A DNA stretch of 64,000 nucleotides from Acholoe squamosa (GCA_949317995.1 OX439050.1:17996061-18060060), one strand, 5' to 3'; numbered from the stretch's first letter, positions 44,401 to 51,093 are shown. Program-made: numbers and translations. Notes: a model not told the origin generated them from the letters alone.

Positions 44401-46684
44401 GTACTATGGTAGTGATCATACACAAGTATTTCCTGTCACAAAAGGGCTTAAAAACTGTCTAGATCAATAGTCCAATACAGTTAATAATCTGCCTTCTTTG
44501 CAGTAAAAGTTGTATATGTTTTAAGATGGGTTTATCTGCTCAGTGAGAAACTCATGTGGACGACGACATGGCCGGATCAACAGTTGTTTTATTGACGGAA
44601 ATACCGTTACGCGTAGACCGCGCAACCCATTACAACACTACAGTAGTAGTACATGATTTCAACACCATGCAGCAGCACTGCGCGGTAGACGCGAATGACG
44701 CGGATCTCGCAACAGTACACTTGTCAGCGAAGAGAAAATCGAGAACAGTTATTATTAAGGATCATATAGTTCAAGAGCTTGAATGTATTGATATATTGAA
44801 TGTATTGATTTAATCTGTAACTTGAACCATATACAAGTGTAGGCCTACTAGAAATAGGTTTCAGGCAGAAGACTCTGAATTTAGTGAGTGGCCTAATAGA
44901 AAAAAAAAAATCTCAGAAAGCATCACAAATTCTCAGGAGACCATCGATTGTATTCATAATTCCAATTTATGATCTTACAAAGCAAACAAGTCACCTCAGC
45001 ATTTTACTGTAGAATCTGCAAATAAGGTCAGTCCGTTAGAGTTCCATTCAGACAAAGATGTGGAGAGTAAGTCTGGGGGGAGGTCCCCTTTACATCTCCC
45101 CAAGCATCCCCTCAGTTAAAATAGCAACAGGGTGGTGGAGAGCTCCAGGGGAGTGTTTGTTATTTATCAACAGTGGGACTATGGGATGGGGTTGATTAGG
45201 GGAGGAGCAACATATATTTGACACCTCAAGGGCGGGGGGGGGGGGGGGGGAATATAACGTCTTTTCAAAAAGAAGCCTGTGGATTACTATGGATGCTGCC
45301 CTGAGGCAACAGCAGCAGTTCAGGGGTATTTTAGATGCATCATTTGAGATCCTGAGGGCAGCATTTGCCCTTTTCAAAAAGGGTTAATTAAATTGGTATA
45401 GGTAGGATAGAGTAGTAGTGCCCCCTTATAGTGGCCTGGACATCACCTTTATTTTACACTGACATTGATGGCAGTGACACACATTGAGTGAGATGTCTAA
45501 GGAATGCATGCATGTAGGGCCTATACTATAGGTAATAAATATATGTCAGATGAATGCATTAAACTTCCCTACCTTTACAAATCTTTTTACAAAAGTTTTG
45601 GTTCTTGCCAAAAACCAAAGCATATTGTGATTTCTTGATAACATGATGTCATGCAGCCCATGACCCCCCCTCGCCCTTGTCATGCTTGGTCATGGCAAGT
45701 GGGACCCCCCCTTCCCCCCTCCTGCATGACGTCATTTGTACACACTAAAGTAACACAGCCCCAAACTTTTAAGAATGCTAAGGGAGTGATCATTTTTTAA
45801 CAACAGGGGGGGGGGGGCCGGTGGGTTTGAAGGGGGGGTCAGAATTTTTTCAACCCCTTGACCGGGGGGGTCAGAATTTTTTCAATACCTCTGATGGGGG
45901 GTCAAAATAATTTCACCTGTTTTCAGTGGAAAACCCCGCGCGTTACTATAGGCTAAAAGGGGACGTCCGCGCGCGATTTTTGTCCCTTATGGGGGGGGTC
46001 AAAAAAATTTTACCCCCTCAAGAGGGGGGGTCGAAATTTTTTTCGCGCGTCCACGCGCAAACCCACCAGCCCCCCCCCTGTTGTTAAAAAATGATCACTC
46101 CCTAACCAAGTCTGCCACATACCCACATATATTAATTTATAGAAAGATTCATTAAGGACAAAACAAAAGCCAGGAGATTTGCGCGAAATATCCTCGCGCT
46201 CAACTGACTAGTTTGGCAATAGATGTACCTACGACCTCCCCAAAGGAGGTCGTCATACTACGACTAACCGATAACGGTAGTAGAATCTACTTTTAATAGA
46301 AAGAAACCCAAACGTGTAAAAACGTTTCATGTACGTTGATATCCAAATCAAGACTCATGGCAGTCATGCTCTGAGATCATATCTGATAATCTCAGAAAGA
46401 AATGTGAACACATTTCTCAATCTCTGCCTACTTACCAAATGGTGGCACGTGTCTAGAGGTGACAAATCCTTTGTTAAGTGTTGTTCTAAGAGGAACTTCT
46501 CGTCAGAAATGGTCATCTCAAAGGGTGTCTCTGCTTTCAAAAGTGGCACTCTCTTATCATTCTCACCATATATTTCTTCTGTGTCAGCCGACTTCCCCTT
46601 GAAAATCCATGACAAGAACGCATCGCTAGGATAGATGAGTACAACAGACGATGAGATGAGCAAAATTCCTGTGTATGAAAGCAT
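22560..46684 (-). CDS. bmb: brambleberry homologue (KAR5/GEX1 family nuclear fusion protein), 13 exons
   Basis: Thirteen exons with GT-AG borders join with consistent phases to give 677 residues. The order is: signal peptide (1-22); Cys-rich N-terminal domain (about 50-175) with SPLDTCHH, LLNCQ, TYPC, CTKAMDATTWNAYQ and RAICYSTRQQQFR; coiled coils (about 185-345); a hydrophobic membrane region with two or three segments (about 363-432); a Ser/Thr/Asp-rich stretch; a Ser/Arg-rich tail; and a terminal Cys/His knuckle (CSALTKAGMPCR to YCFRHH). The N-terminal signatures are those of Brambleberry and the related yeast Kar5 and plant GEX1. These nuclear-envelope proteins are needed for nuclear fusion: Brambleberry in the cleavage embryo, Kar5 and GEX1 after gamete fusion. 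The first intron is 11.5 kb and full of repeats. Family identity is recalled from motifs, not searched. Confidence 0.9.
23193..23323 (-). CDS. bmb: brambleberry exon 12 (Ser/Arg-rich)
   Basis: The acceptor TTTTTGACAG precedes ARVELVRRRLLSSPVVD. A run of Ser-Pro-Arg units (RSSLARASPSRSSPAR) follows and ends in phase 2 at CCAG|GTTAGT. The upstream frame joins cleanly. Confidence 0.85.
23731..23969 (-). CDS. bmb: brambleberry exon 11 (Ser/Thr/Asp-rich)
   Basis: Its 80 residues are low-complexity and polar (GVLSPSSPVSASGNRGDH, then VDADSEADRDSPRN), between acceptor TTTGAAG and donor AAG|GTGAAT in phase 0. The sequence is probably disordered. Confidence 0.85.
24413..24522 (-). CDS. bmb: brambleberry exon 10
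   Basis: The acceptor TCATTTTGCAG and the donor CAAG|GTAAGA bound STPETPVFGSAPTTQNG and LRKLVMVIETLCKQG. Phase 2 in and phase 1 out agree with the neighbouring exons. Confidence 0.88.
24564..24687. mobile_element. CCGTAA-family MITE, short
   Basis: The left end CCGTAAAATCTCTTGTATAA and the right end ACGAGAGAATTTATGG form inverted repeats. It lies in intron 9 of the host gene. Confidence 0.7.
24718..24862. mobile_element. hAT-like MITE with CAGGGATGAAAGTC ends
   Basis: CAGGGATGAAAGTC opens the element and GACTTTCATCCCTG closes it. The interior repeats AAATCCCTGAAAT. The CAGGG ends suggest hAT, but the flanks (GCTTATAT and TTATACCC) only weakly support an 8-bp duplication. Confidence 0.65.
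25004..25658. mobile_element. CCGTAA-family MITE carrying five copies of an 87-bp minisatellite
   Basis: The ends CCGTAATCTGCTGCGTAGAA and CTTCTACGCGGGAGATTACGG bound the element. The interior repeats ATGAGTTCAAGCTGTCATCG at 25158, 25245, 25333, 25427 and 25513. Most units are 86-88 bases, so the frame often stays open across units. It lies in intron 9 of the host gene. A longer relative is at 54210-55157. Confidence 0.88.
25973..26264. mobile_element. CCGTAA-family MITE, mid-size type
   Basis: The left end CGTAATCTCCCGCATATTAG and the right end TACGCGGGAGATTACGG are inverted. The interior (ATTCAGTAGAACCAAAGTTA, CCTGGGGGGTCC) matches 40834-41107 in opposite orientation. Confidence 0.8.
26337..26472 (-). 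CDS. bmb: brambleberry exon 9
   Basis: The exon enters in phase 1 and reads VNWFAEWLIHRRQAQKVTRA, then a Ser-rich part. It exits in phase 2 at donor ATT|GTAAGC. The VNWF.EWL motif directly after the membrane region is family-like. The longer open frame at this place is a different, wrong frame. The downstream intron (24523-26336) holds several MITEs. Confidence 0.88.
26640..26856. mobile_element. hAT-like MITE with CAGGGATGTGATTTC ends
   Basis: CAGGGATGTGATTTC at the left pairs with GAAATCACATCCCTG at the right. The interior is non-coding. It lies in intron 8. Confidence 0.7.
27808..28005. mobile_element. TTAACCCTTTAA-type palindromic MITE, degenerate
   Basis: It opens TTTAACTTTTTAAGGACCGCTA and closes CTTAAAGGGTTA. 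An internal pair (GGTCGGTATGATACTCCACT against AGTGGAGTATCATACCGACC) forms a strong hairpin. The right end lies only about 12 bases from the exon 8 donor. Confidence 0.7.
28015..28221 (-). CDS. bmb: brambleberry exon 8 (membrane region)
   Basis: Its 69 residues are mostly hydrophobic: STVVLHALYFLLAAVSVSF, then RVVLLLLVPLNAW, then LGFTAMTLFILLIVLG. They give two or three membrane segments. The acceptor is CTATCTAG and the donor CTCG|GTAAGT, in phase 1 on both sides. The exon is CG-rich compared with its surroundings. Confidence 0.9.
29067..29246 (-). CDS. bmb: brambleberry exon 7
   Basis: The acceptor GCTTGCTTCAG opens DDSSKNMLQYHNDTTRHYME. The exon continues with LDNLRRVNETINYVL and IDKKLGWISTHLGG, which is typical of the family just before the membrane region. 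The donor is ACTG|GTGAGT in phase 1. In the downstream intron (28222-29066) I see no further gene or repeat. Confidence 0.9.
29650..29766 (-). CDS. bmb: brambleberry exon 6 (coiled coil)
   Basis: The acceptor TATTTTTCAG precedes DNATKKLEEHEKSQKG, and the exon ends at VWDKI in phase 1 with donor ATCG|GTAAGT. Phase 1 in and out matches its neighbours. Confidence 0.88.
30020..30137 (-). CDS. bmb: brambleberry exon 5 (coiled coil)
   Basis: The acceptor GATTGCAG precedes MNIHTYIASNLRELTKEK, and the exon ends at MTESIRKKL in phase 1 with donor CTTG|GTAATT. It is too short for an obvious open frame. I support it by splice sites, phase and helix-forming content. Confidence 0.85.
30439..31999. mobile_element. 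1.56-kb non-autonomous DNA transposon, GCAGGGTGTCCGGC ends
   Basis: A perfect 14-base inverted repeat, GCAGGGTGTCCGGC against GCCGGACACCCTGC, bounds the element. Both subterminal regions carry many copies of AAAAGTAGGA in the same, not inverted, orientation. No transposase frame is visible. The CAGGG start is hAT-like, but the flanks show no clear 8-bp duplication. Confidence 0.75.
32624..32738. repeat. TA microsatellite inside a short inverted repeat
   Basis: AGGGTGTGCC (32624-32633) and GGCACACCCT (32729-32738) flank about 38 TA units. The arms plus the self-complementary TA run would form one long hairpin. Confidence 0.85.
33353..33457 (-). CDS. bmb: brambleberry exon 4 (coiled coil)
   Basis: The acceptor TTTTACCCACAG and the donor CAG|GTCAGT bound 35 codons starting EGQEKINQATSDTLEKMEV, in phase 0 at both ends. 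The next intron (30138-33352) holds the 1.56-kb CAGGGTGTCCGGC element and a TA microsatellite hairpin. Confidence 0.88.
33967..34140 (-). CDS. bmb: brambleberry exon 3
   Basis: The 58 codons run from CTKAMDATTWNAYQ through RAICYSTRQQQFRKKTE to AMNHIR and form the most diagnostic block of the family. The acceptor must be GTGAG|TGT, because the nearby TTTAG|GTG would break the frame. The donor is AGA|GTAAGT in phase 0. The following intron (33458-33966) has a G run near 33730 and no other feature. Confidence 0.88.
34312..34475. mobile_element. TTAACCCTTTAA-type MITE, decayed
   Basis: It retains GTCCCAAAGGGTT, TGATGCACCAATA against GGTGCATCA, and ends TTTTATAGGGTTAA. It lies in intron 2. Confidence 0.45.
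34517..34668. mobile_element. MITE with GGGGGCCGTCCATAAATGA end
   Basis: The left end GGGGGCCGTCCATAAATGAC is inverted to the right end GTTTAAGGATGGCCCC, with C/G runs inside. It lies in intron 2 of the host gene. Confidence 0.65.
34769..34903 (-). CDS. bmb: brambleberry exon 2
   Basis: The acceptor TCTTTCCAG precedes VIAEIQSTCTSLTEEELGK, and the exon continues to LLNCQ and TYPCTKEM. Two donors are possible in the same phase: ATG|GTAAGC (exon start 34775) or AGC|GTAAGT (34769). I chose the second for its consensus match. The downstream intron (34141-34768) holds two MITE-like repeats. Confidence 0.88.
35736..35978. mobile_element. CCGTAA-family MITE, both ends intact
   Basis: CCGTAATCTCCCGCGTATAA pairs with TATATGCGGGAGATTACGG, and TA flanks both sides. 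The interior repeats GTAGAAGGCGC and TATAAGGCAC-type modules. Confidence 0.88.
36262..36495. mobile_element. GGGAGTGATCATTTTTTAAC-family MITE, degenerate
   Basis: It opens TTAGGGATTGATAATCTTTT and closes GAAAAAGATCACTCC, with C/G blocks and a T run inside. Confidence 0.6.
37595..38392. repeat. 399-bp tandem duplication ending in an AAT-type microsatellite
   Basis: The unit from AAGGTCAAAGAGAGATTATT to the (AATAAT)n tract at 37595-37993 is repeated, nearly identical, from 37994. The copies agree over about 330 bases outside the microsatellite, including a perfect-looking GTTATTGACTAAAGTCAATAAC palindrome in each. The second microsatellite (38327-38443) is much longer than the first. No gene is present. 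Confidence 0.92.
38540..38715. mobile_element. CCGTAA-family MITE, right end lost
   Basis: The left end CCGTAATCTCCCGCGTAGAA is followed by TATAAGACGCACC modules and stops near TCCTATAAGATAG. Confidence 0.65.
39346..39660 (-). mobile_element. SINE-like element or LINE 3' tail
   Basis: On the minus strand it runs from GGCTGGTCTGTCGGATAATG to a tail ACATAAAACTAAAC plus CAAA repeats. A fragment with the same tail is at 17270-17360. It directly adjoins the poly(A) of the LINE at 39661. It may be a SINE inserted at that tail or the true 3' end of the LINE. Confidence 0.5.
39661..40674 (-). pseudogene. 5'-truncated LINE (I-like group) with RNase H and duplicated zinc knuckle
   Basis: The open frame (39712-40626, extending to about 40670) begins in the RNase H domain. 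It shows YTDGSKEGD, the Glu of AEASALLHAL, ALSDSKS and GNEAADKAAK. LINE RNase H domains of this type occur in the I/R1/LOA-like groups. A C-terminal Cys/His knuckle (CQQCKTELTVKHILLNC) follows and is present twice in tandem. Endonuclease and reverse transcriptase are absent. A ~22-base A run (39661-39682 on minus) is the tail. The 5' edge joins the minisatellite, so this is a truncated insertion. Confidence 0.85.
39787..40020. repeat. 117-bp exact tandem duplication inside the LINE frame
   Basis: The sequence from TTTCAGTGTTGTTGCATTTT at 39787 repeats at 39904, a period of 117 bases (39 codons). The two copies look identical over the visible length. The frame stays open, so the protein carries two knuckles. 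Confidence 0.92.
40834..41107. mobile_element. CCGTAA-family MITE in the minisatellite
   Basis: CCGTAATCTCATGCGTATAA and TATACGCGGGAGATTACGG are inverted ends with TA on both sides. The minisatellite resumes on the far side (TTTACAG, GGGATGGACTATAG). Confidence 0.88.
41214..41370. mobile_element. C-rich MITE with GTACAAATGACATCATGCA end
   Basis: GTACAAATGACATCATGCAT opens it, and poly-C blocks alternate with CATGACGTCATGCAG. A related, better-bounded copy is at 45640-45765 in opposite orientation. Confidence 0.5.
41452..42789. repeat. 1.33-kb interspersed repeat, copy 2, split by MITEs
   Basis: It matches 8630-9958 in the same orientation, including the CCGTCACGGGTGCCTG block and the GAATAAACCAGTGATAACTG poly(A) region. 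At its right end AATTACTA is cut after the TA at 42788-42789. The sequence resumes as TAGTATGACA at 44250, beyond two MITEs. Confidence 0.85.
42790..43022. mobile_element. CCGTAA-family MITE (CCGTAAACTCCCGCG type)
   Basis: The left end CCGTAAACTCCCGCGTATAA and the right end TATACGCGGGAGTTTACGG are inverted. The flanking TA at 42788 and at 43023 is the target duplication. Confidence 0.92.
43025..44249. mobile_element. Long CCGTAA-family MITE enclosing a ~770-bp foldback
   Basis: It starts CCGTAATCTCCCGCGTATAA directly after the TA shared with the previous MITE and ends CTACGCGAGAGATTACGG before TA. The arms carry GCGCCTTATACGCGGG-type modules. The centre (43217-43986) is a separate long inverted repeat. 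Confidence 0.85.
43217..43986. repeat. Long inverted repeat, arms ~280-305 bp, spacer ~185 bp
   Basis: The left arm (43217-43495) starts AATGCCACAAATGAGGTGTA and the right arm (43680-43986) ends with its complement TACACCTCATTTGTGGCATT. Identity of the arms is high by eye. It lies in intron 1, so it would be transcribed as a double-stranded hairpin. Confidence 0.92.
44556..44813 (+). CDS. Small open frame, 85 aa, unknown
   Basis: The frame starts MDDDMAGSTVVLLTEIP and lies on the strand opposite the host gene, inside its intron 1. It has more CpG than its surroundings (GTTACGCGTAGACCGCGC), which could mean a recent insertion or a promoter-like patch. I recognise no family. It may be chance. 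Confidence 0.15.
   Translation: MDDDMAGSTVVLLTEIPLRVDRATHYNTTVVVHDFNTMQQHCAVDANDADLATVHLSAKRKSRTVIIKDHIVQELECIDILNVLI
45640..45765. mobile_element. C-rich MITE with ATGACGTCATTTGTAC end
   Basis: It opens TGATGTCATGCAGCCCATGA and closes CTGCATGACGTCATTTGTAC, with poly-C blocks between. It is the inverted relative of 41214-41370. Confidence 0.55.
45779..46105. mobile_element. GGGAGTGATCATTTTTTAAC-family MITE, full
   Basis: TAAGGGAGTGATCATTTTTT and AAAAAATGATCACTCCCTAA are terminal inverted repeats. Internal GGGGGGTC/AATTTTTTC blocks surround a unique CCGCGCGTTACTATAGGC centre. It is nearly identical to 50377-50675. Confidence 0.9.
46436..46684 (-). CDS. bmb: brambleberry exon 1 (start, signal peptide)
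   Basis: The exon begins with ATG at 46684 and encodes 83 residues. A hydrophobic leader (YTGILLISSSVVLIYPSDA) comes first, and ETPFEMTISDEKFLLE and LSPLDTCHHL follow. The donor is TTG|GTAAGT and the exon ends in phase 0. The adjacent 11.5-kb intron is described separately. Confidence 0.9.
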
Positions 46685-46777
46685 TTTAACTGCTAGAGTA
46701 TGATATTTTTGTTAGACAACTCCTTGAAAAGTTTTAAAAGTCCCACGGCGGAAACTGACATCAGCTTTGAGTTGATT

Positions 46778-46909
46778 GGGGCACTTTCGCGTGCCCCGAT
46801 CTGGGTTACCCCAGTCGAATGGCTGTACCCATCGGGCATAGACCACAGCTAGACCCCGAATGTACCAGATCAAGTCACCTGGGTAAGGTTAGGTCGCGCG
46901 AAAGTGCCC
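46778..46909. promoter_or_regulatory. Inverted repeat with E2F-like motifs upstream of brambleberry
   Basis: GGGCACTTTCGCG (46778-46790) and CGCGAAAGTGCCC (46897-46909) are perfect inverted repeats starting 94 bases upstream of the ATG. Each contains TTTCGCG, and the distal one extends to the E2F consensus TTTCGCGC. It may be a pair of E2F sites or the ends of a small MITE that landed in the promoter. No TATA box is obvious. Confidence 0.45.
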
Positions 46910-48437
46910 TTGGATAGATTCTACATATGTCACTCTTTACAAGAGGTTTAGTTGACAAGTATTAGATGAAGGCATTGGATCTCCGCTTGAAGATCGAGTG
47001 AACAGGTGCGCGCCCGCCGCATTTCTTGTGGAAAAAAATGAAGCAAAAAATGAAGCAGTGATAAACTTATTTGGCGTCTATAATATAGACATAAAAGATG
47101 ACATGAAGTTCATCTAAAGGCTATTTCTAATAAAAGAAGTAAAATTATAAAAATCCCGACAGAAGTTTCGTGACTGCTGCTACAGTGCTAGCGGACGCTC
47201 TTAGTTCAAGGTGAATCTAGAAATATTATACAATTCCGTCATTGATCTGTCACAAAACTATATTTTCTACAAGCATAAGAATGTTCTTGTCATGTTGTCA
47301 TTATCTATTGAGATATCCGAGACATATAGGCGACATATGCAAGCGTTATTTATTCAATCATTGTATTATCGCCCATAGTGTTTATGCCCTTCCCTCACTG
47401 CGTAGGCACAGTCATAAAGCACCATACTGCAAGGGTACCCCCTGCCACGAAATGTGTGACCTACTTTCTGCATATGGGAATTTTCTATGACATCATAATT
47501 AGCATCATCCTGACCTTGTTTACAAATGCACAGGCATGGCTAGGGTACCAATGGAAAGCTATTGATTCAAGGATTCTAATGGTGCCAAAATTTTAAAAAT
47601 CAGGTGGGGGGAAAGTTGAATTGTTGGAGGAATTGAAAAATGTATTTTTTCAGAGCTTTGGTTCACACACTGTTACTGGTTGGTTCACACTATTGAGGCC
47701 AGAAATTGATCCTACTCATCAAGACGAATCCAATGATGGGTCATTTGTAGCTGAGTGCCAAGGGACTCTCCTGAAAATTTTGGGTCAAAAATTTTGGACA
47801 CGTGACACTAGAGACCAAAAATTAAGCTCTGACCTTGACCTTAAATGACATTGACCTTAAATGACCTGATAATAAGGTCACCTGGGCTGGTAGGGTATTT
47901 GATACACATTTATAGTATTTAAGCATACTTATATTACCAGGTAAATTTGGTAGTCTCTTTAAATGTAGGTAGAATTTAGGTCTCGCTGAAAAGTGACCTT
48001 TGACCTTGACCTTAAATGACCTTAACCGACAGAAGGTCACAGGTGAGCTAGATCGACCGGGCATCCAACACTCATCATTACATTTTTTATTTGAAGGAAA
48101 TTCGTTAAAAATTGACAAAATGAGAACAGAAAAATCTGTTTTCACCACAGGCAGTTATCTGTCAGCGGTCACAACGTCCTATATGCTTCACTATGGAATA
48201 ATGGGCAGAATTCTCAGAGGATATAATTATCATTTTCTCAGAAACTAAACAAGATATTGACTTGAAATTTTCACTGAATGTCTATTTTAATTAGATCTAT
48301 CCAGCCATAACATCAGTTTACACATCTAATGTATTTGAAAATTTTGTGACTGTGCCTACACTGAGTCACTCACTAGTGACGTTCATTGTCTCACTCTCTT
48401 CTCGATCATTTCTGTTTAAAAGTTAGCGTTGGCTTAT
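46910..48437. other. Upstream region of the host gene, no gene seen
   Basis: Several TGACCTTGACC and TGACCTTAAATGACC motifs cluster at 47828-47885 and 47993-48045. They are the reverse of TCAAGGTCA, a monomeric nuclear-receptor site. No convincing coding frame is present. Confidence 0.4.
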
Positions 48438-48748
48438 GCTTAAGGAGTGGTCATTATTTATCAACAGGGGGGGGTGGTGGGTTTGAGGGGGGGGGCTTAA
48501 AAATGTCAGACCCCTCCCGAGGGGGGCTTACAAAATTTTGACCTCTCTTGAGGGGGGGCTAAAAGAATTTACCCTCTTTTGAGCAAAAAAAGCCCGCGTG
48601 CTACTATAGCTCAAAGAGGGGCACGAAAATTCTCTGCGCCTCCGGTTTGGGGGGGCACAAAACATTTTGACTGTCGTCGAGGGGGGGGCATCAAAAATTT
48701 TCGCGTGTCCGCGCTGAAACCCACCACCCGCCCCGTGGTGGGTTTTGA
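48438..48748. mobile_element. GGGAGTGGTCATTATTTATC-family MITE, right end lost
   Basis: It starts TTAAGGAGTGGTCATTATTT and has G/C blocks around CCCGCGTGCTACTATAGC. It ends at CCCACCACCCGCCCC followed by GTGGTGGGTTTTG, without the right terminal repeat. Confidence 0.75.
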
Positions 48749-49015
48749 CGCCATTCGAGTCGACAGTGGTCAACATTTTTTTTTTGTGTCTGCCTCCCGC
48801 AAAAGAAAAGGGTGCATGCTTGGAGAATCGACCTTGCCCTCCACAGAGACTAATGGCAATGAGTAATGGTGAAGCCGTTGCATAGGGACACTGTCCTTAG
48901 CCCTTTAATTGTTTCTAGTTCTTTAAGAGCTTGGAGTATGATTATTTGGTTCACCATTAATCCCAAATCTTTTTAATTCCACTATCATTGTCGACGGGCG
49001 CCAGGCAGCATTAGA

Positions 49016-49068
49016 TTCAGATGAGATCTCATCTGAAACCCTAAGATTCAGATGAGATCTCATCTGAA
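49016..49068. repeat. Two tandem copies of a perfect 22-bp palindrome
   Basis: A palindrome starting TTCAGATGAG and ending CTCATCTGAA occurs at 49016-49037 and 49047-49068, inside a 31-base direct repeat. Confidence 0.9.
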
Positions 49069-49319
49069 ACCACGTCCCGACACTGCCCTGAGCCTGAGGA
49101 ACTGCGGTGACATAAACTTTTGTCTCCAGTGTGAGGTCATACAAACTTCAGCCAGGTCGAAATCCCAAGCTGTATACACCCAGATGCCTCCCTCCCCCAC
49201 GGGCCACACTGGAGGTGTGGAAAAATTTCCTACCCCTCTTTGATCTACACTATAGACTCTTCACCGGTGGGCCGATTGTGTATTATCACCCACCGGAGGG
49301 AGTTAGTTTCCGGTCTGGC

Positions 49320-49740
49320 ATAGTTTAATTTTCAAACACTAGGTGTCCCTGACTTCCCTCTCTTCTACGCAAGTGGATAGGTGTTGGACACACTATTTGT
49401 GCTTGTGTCAGCTTATTACCTGTGCTTGCCCACTACCAGCTACCTCCTCATTTGCATATTTGGCTATGAAACTTACACCCTGTCCGACCGCCAGATCTTC
49501 CGCTCTTCTACGGTTACGTCTTTCGGGGAGAAGCGCTAACGTGGCGCCATTTTCGCTTGTTAAATGTGAGCAGTAAACTTTCGCCGGTACCAGGGACACA
49601 CTTCCGATCATACCGTTTCTCCTCGAAAGGGTTCACGCTCTTCTACAGGTGCTACAGCTGCCCTCTAGCATAAGGCCTGTACACTAGGCAGACCAGAAAC
49701 TGACTGTGCAAGGCATTATAGGATATTGGAGGTCTGACTA
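49320..49740. other. CpG-containing unique segment, possible promoter, no gene assigned
   Basis: It contains an octamer (ATTTGCAT near 49452) and GGCGCCATTTTCGC (near 49544), which resembles E2F and YY1 sites. Several CTCTTCTACGG/CTCTTCTACAGG motifs are also present. No coding exon is recognised. Confidence 0.2.
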
Positions 49741-49741
49741 T

Positions 49742-49912
49742 AGTAGGACATGGAGCATACAGGAATTTTTTGCTAAAAAGAGGCTAAATTTCCTATGCCC
49801 CCCTCAAGACTAGAGAGAGTTCAAAATTTTTACCCTCTCCCCCAGCCTCGGGAGAGGCAAAAGTTTTTACGCTCCCCATCCCCACTTTTATCTTTGATAA
49901 ATAAAAATGACC
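49742..49912. mobile_element. MITE remnant of the GGTCATTATTTATC family
   Basis: TTTTTGCTAAAAAGAGGCTA, then C-rich blocks with AAAATTTTTACCC, and the right end TTTGATAAATAAAAATGACC remain. Confidence 0.5.
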
Positions 49913-50376
49913 ATAAGGCATCCCTTAGCCTCGCTTCATCCATCCAGCCTGACATACCACACGCTAGACCCAGACCTCATCTTGATATTCTTGGGAACAG
50001 CAGTAACGCCATAGCAAACAGTGCCCAGTGCGGCCCTTATCCGCCTCATCTGCTTACTGATAAGAATCCTCATGAAGGGTTATTCTAATTAGGAAATATA
50101 CTAGAAAAACTTGTTAAAACCCTTATCGCAAAAGATCCAAACATCCCATAGGGAAAAGCATTACAAAATCTGAAAGATATTAAAAATTTGCATCACAAAT
50201 TTGATGCACTATTGTTGATACCCAATATTGGAGAATAAAATACCAAAAAGGTTACTTTTTTTTTAGTACATTGCCTATTTAATGTGACCCTTTGCCAGGT
50301 CCCTAGCAACCAGGGTTCTGCTCCCGAGCACACTTACGAATCTTGACTTCTAATGAAGGAAGTCATCGCTTAAATC

Positions 50377-50675
50377 TAAGGGAGTGATCATTTTTTAACA
50401 ACAGGGGGGGCCGGTGGGTTTGAGGGGGGGGTCAGAATTTTTTCAACCCCTTGACCGGGGGGGCTCAGAATTTTTTCAATACCTCTGATGGGGGGGGAGT
50501 CAAAATAATTTCACCTGTTTTCAGTGGAAAACCCCGCGCGTTACTATAGGCTAAAAGGGGACGTTCGCGCGCAATTTTTGTCCCTTATGGGGGGGGTCGA
50601 AAAAATTTTATCCCCTCGAGAGGGGCGCACAAACCCACCAGCCCCCCCCTGTTGTTAAAAAATGATCACTCCCTA
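50377..50675. mobile_element. GGGAGTGATCATTTTTTAAC-family MITE, full
   Basis: TAAGGGAGTGATCATTTTTT and AAAAAATGATCACTCCCTAA form the ends. It shares nearly every base with 45779-46105 outside the G runs and one right-hand deletion. Confidence 0.9.
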
Positions 50676-51007
50676 ACCTGAACTACATTTCTTTGTTTGT
50701 AAACGGAGCCATGTGTTTGCTCCTGTCAAACTTTTCTAATTTCTATTTTCACCCATGACACTTCAATATTTGGACAGGAATAACATTGAATTGCCTCCCT
50801 AAGTCGAATTCTTGAGAGAAATGTGGCAAATCTCTTGTAAGATAGCTATTGATGAAAGTGACAGCTATCCTTGTTTTGTTTTTTTTTGAGTATGGGTAAT
50901 GATGCAGAGCACCAGCCCGTTTATTTTATATTATCCTGGTTACAATAGAAAAAAGCTTATTCAGCTTGGAGGGTATTCCTTGCAACCAGCTTAACTTCGT
51001 AAGTTCA

Positions 51008-51009
<2 letters not shown>

Positions 51010-51091
<82 letters not shown>
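51010..51091. repeat. TA microsatellite, about 40 units
   Basis: An uninterrupted TA run lies about 300 bases beyond the stop of the minus-strand LINE reverse transcriptase. It may mark the 3' end of that LINE. The flank 50676-51009 holds nothing recognisable. Confidence 0.9.

Positions 51092-51093
<2 letters not shown>

Larger units (their letters stand above)
34904..46435 (-). other. bmb: Intron 1 of brambleberry, 11.5 kb, almost all repeats
   Basis: The intron begins GTAAGTAG on the minus strand and ends CTCTTTCCAG. The main repeats in it are listed separately. Stretches where I see nothing definite are 35126-35735, 36500-37590, 44260-45140 (apart from a small CpG-containing frame at 44556-44813) and 45260-45640. 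A decayed TTAACCCTTTAA-type end lies at 35067-35125. Short CCGTAA-family scraps lie near 41190 and 44370. Confidence 0.8.
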
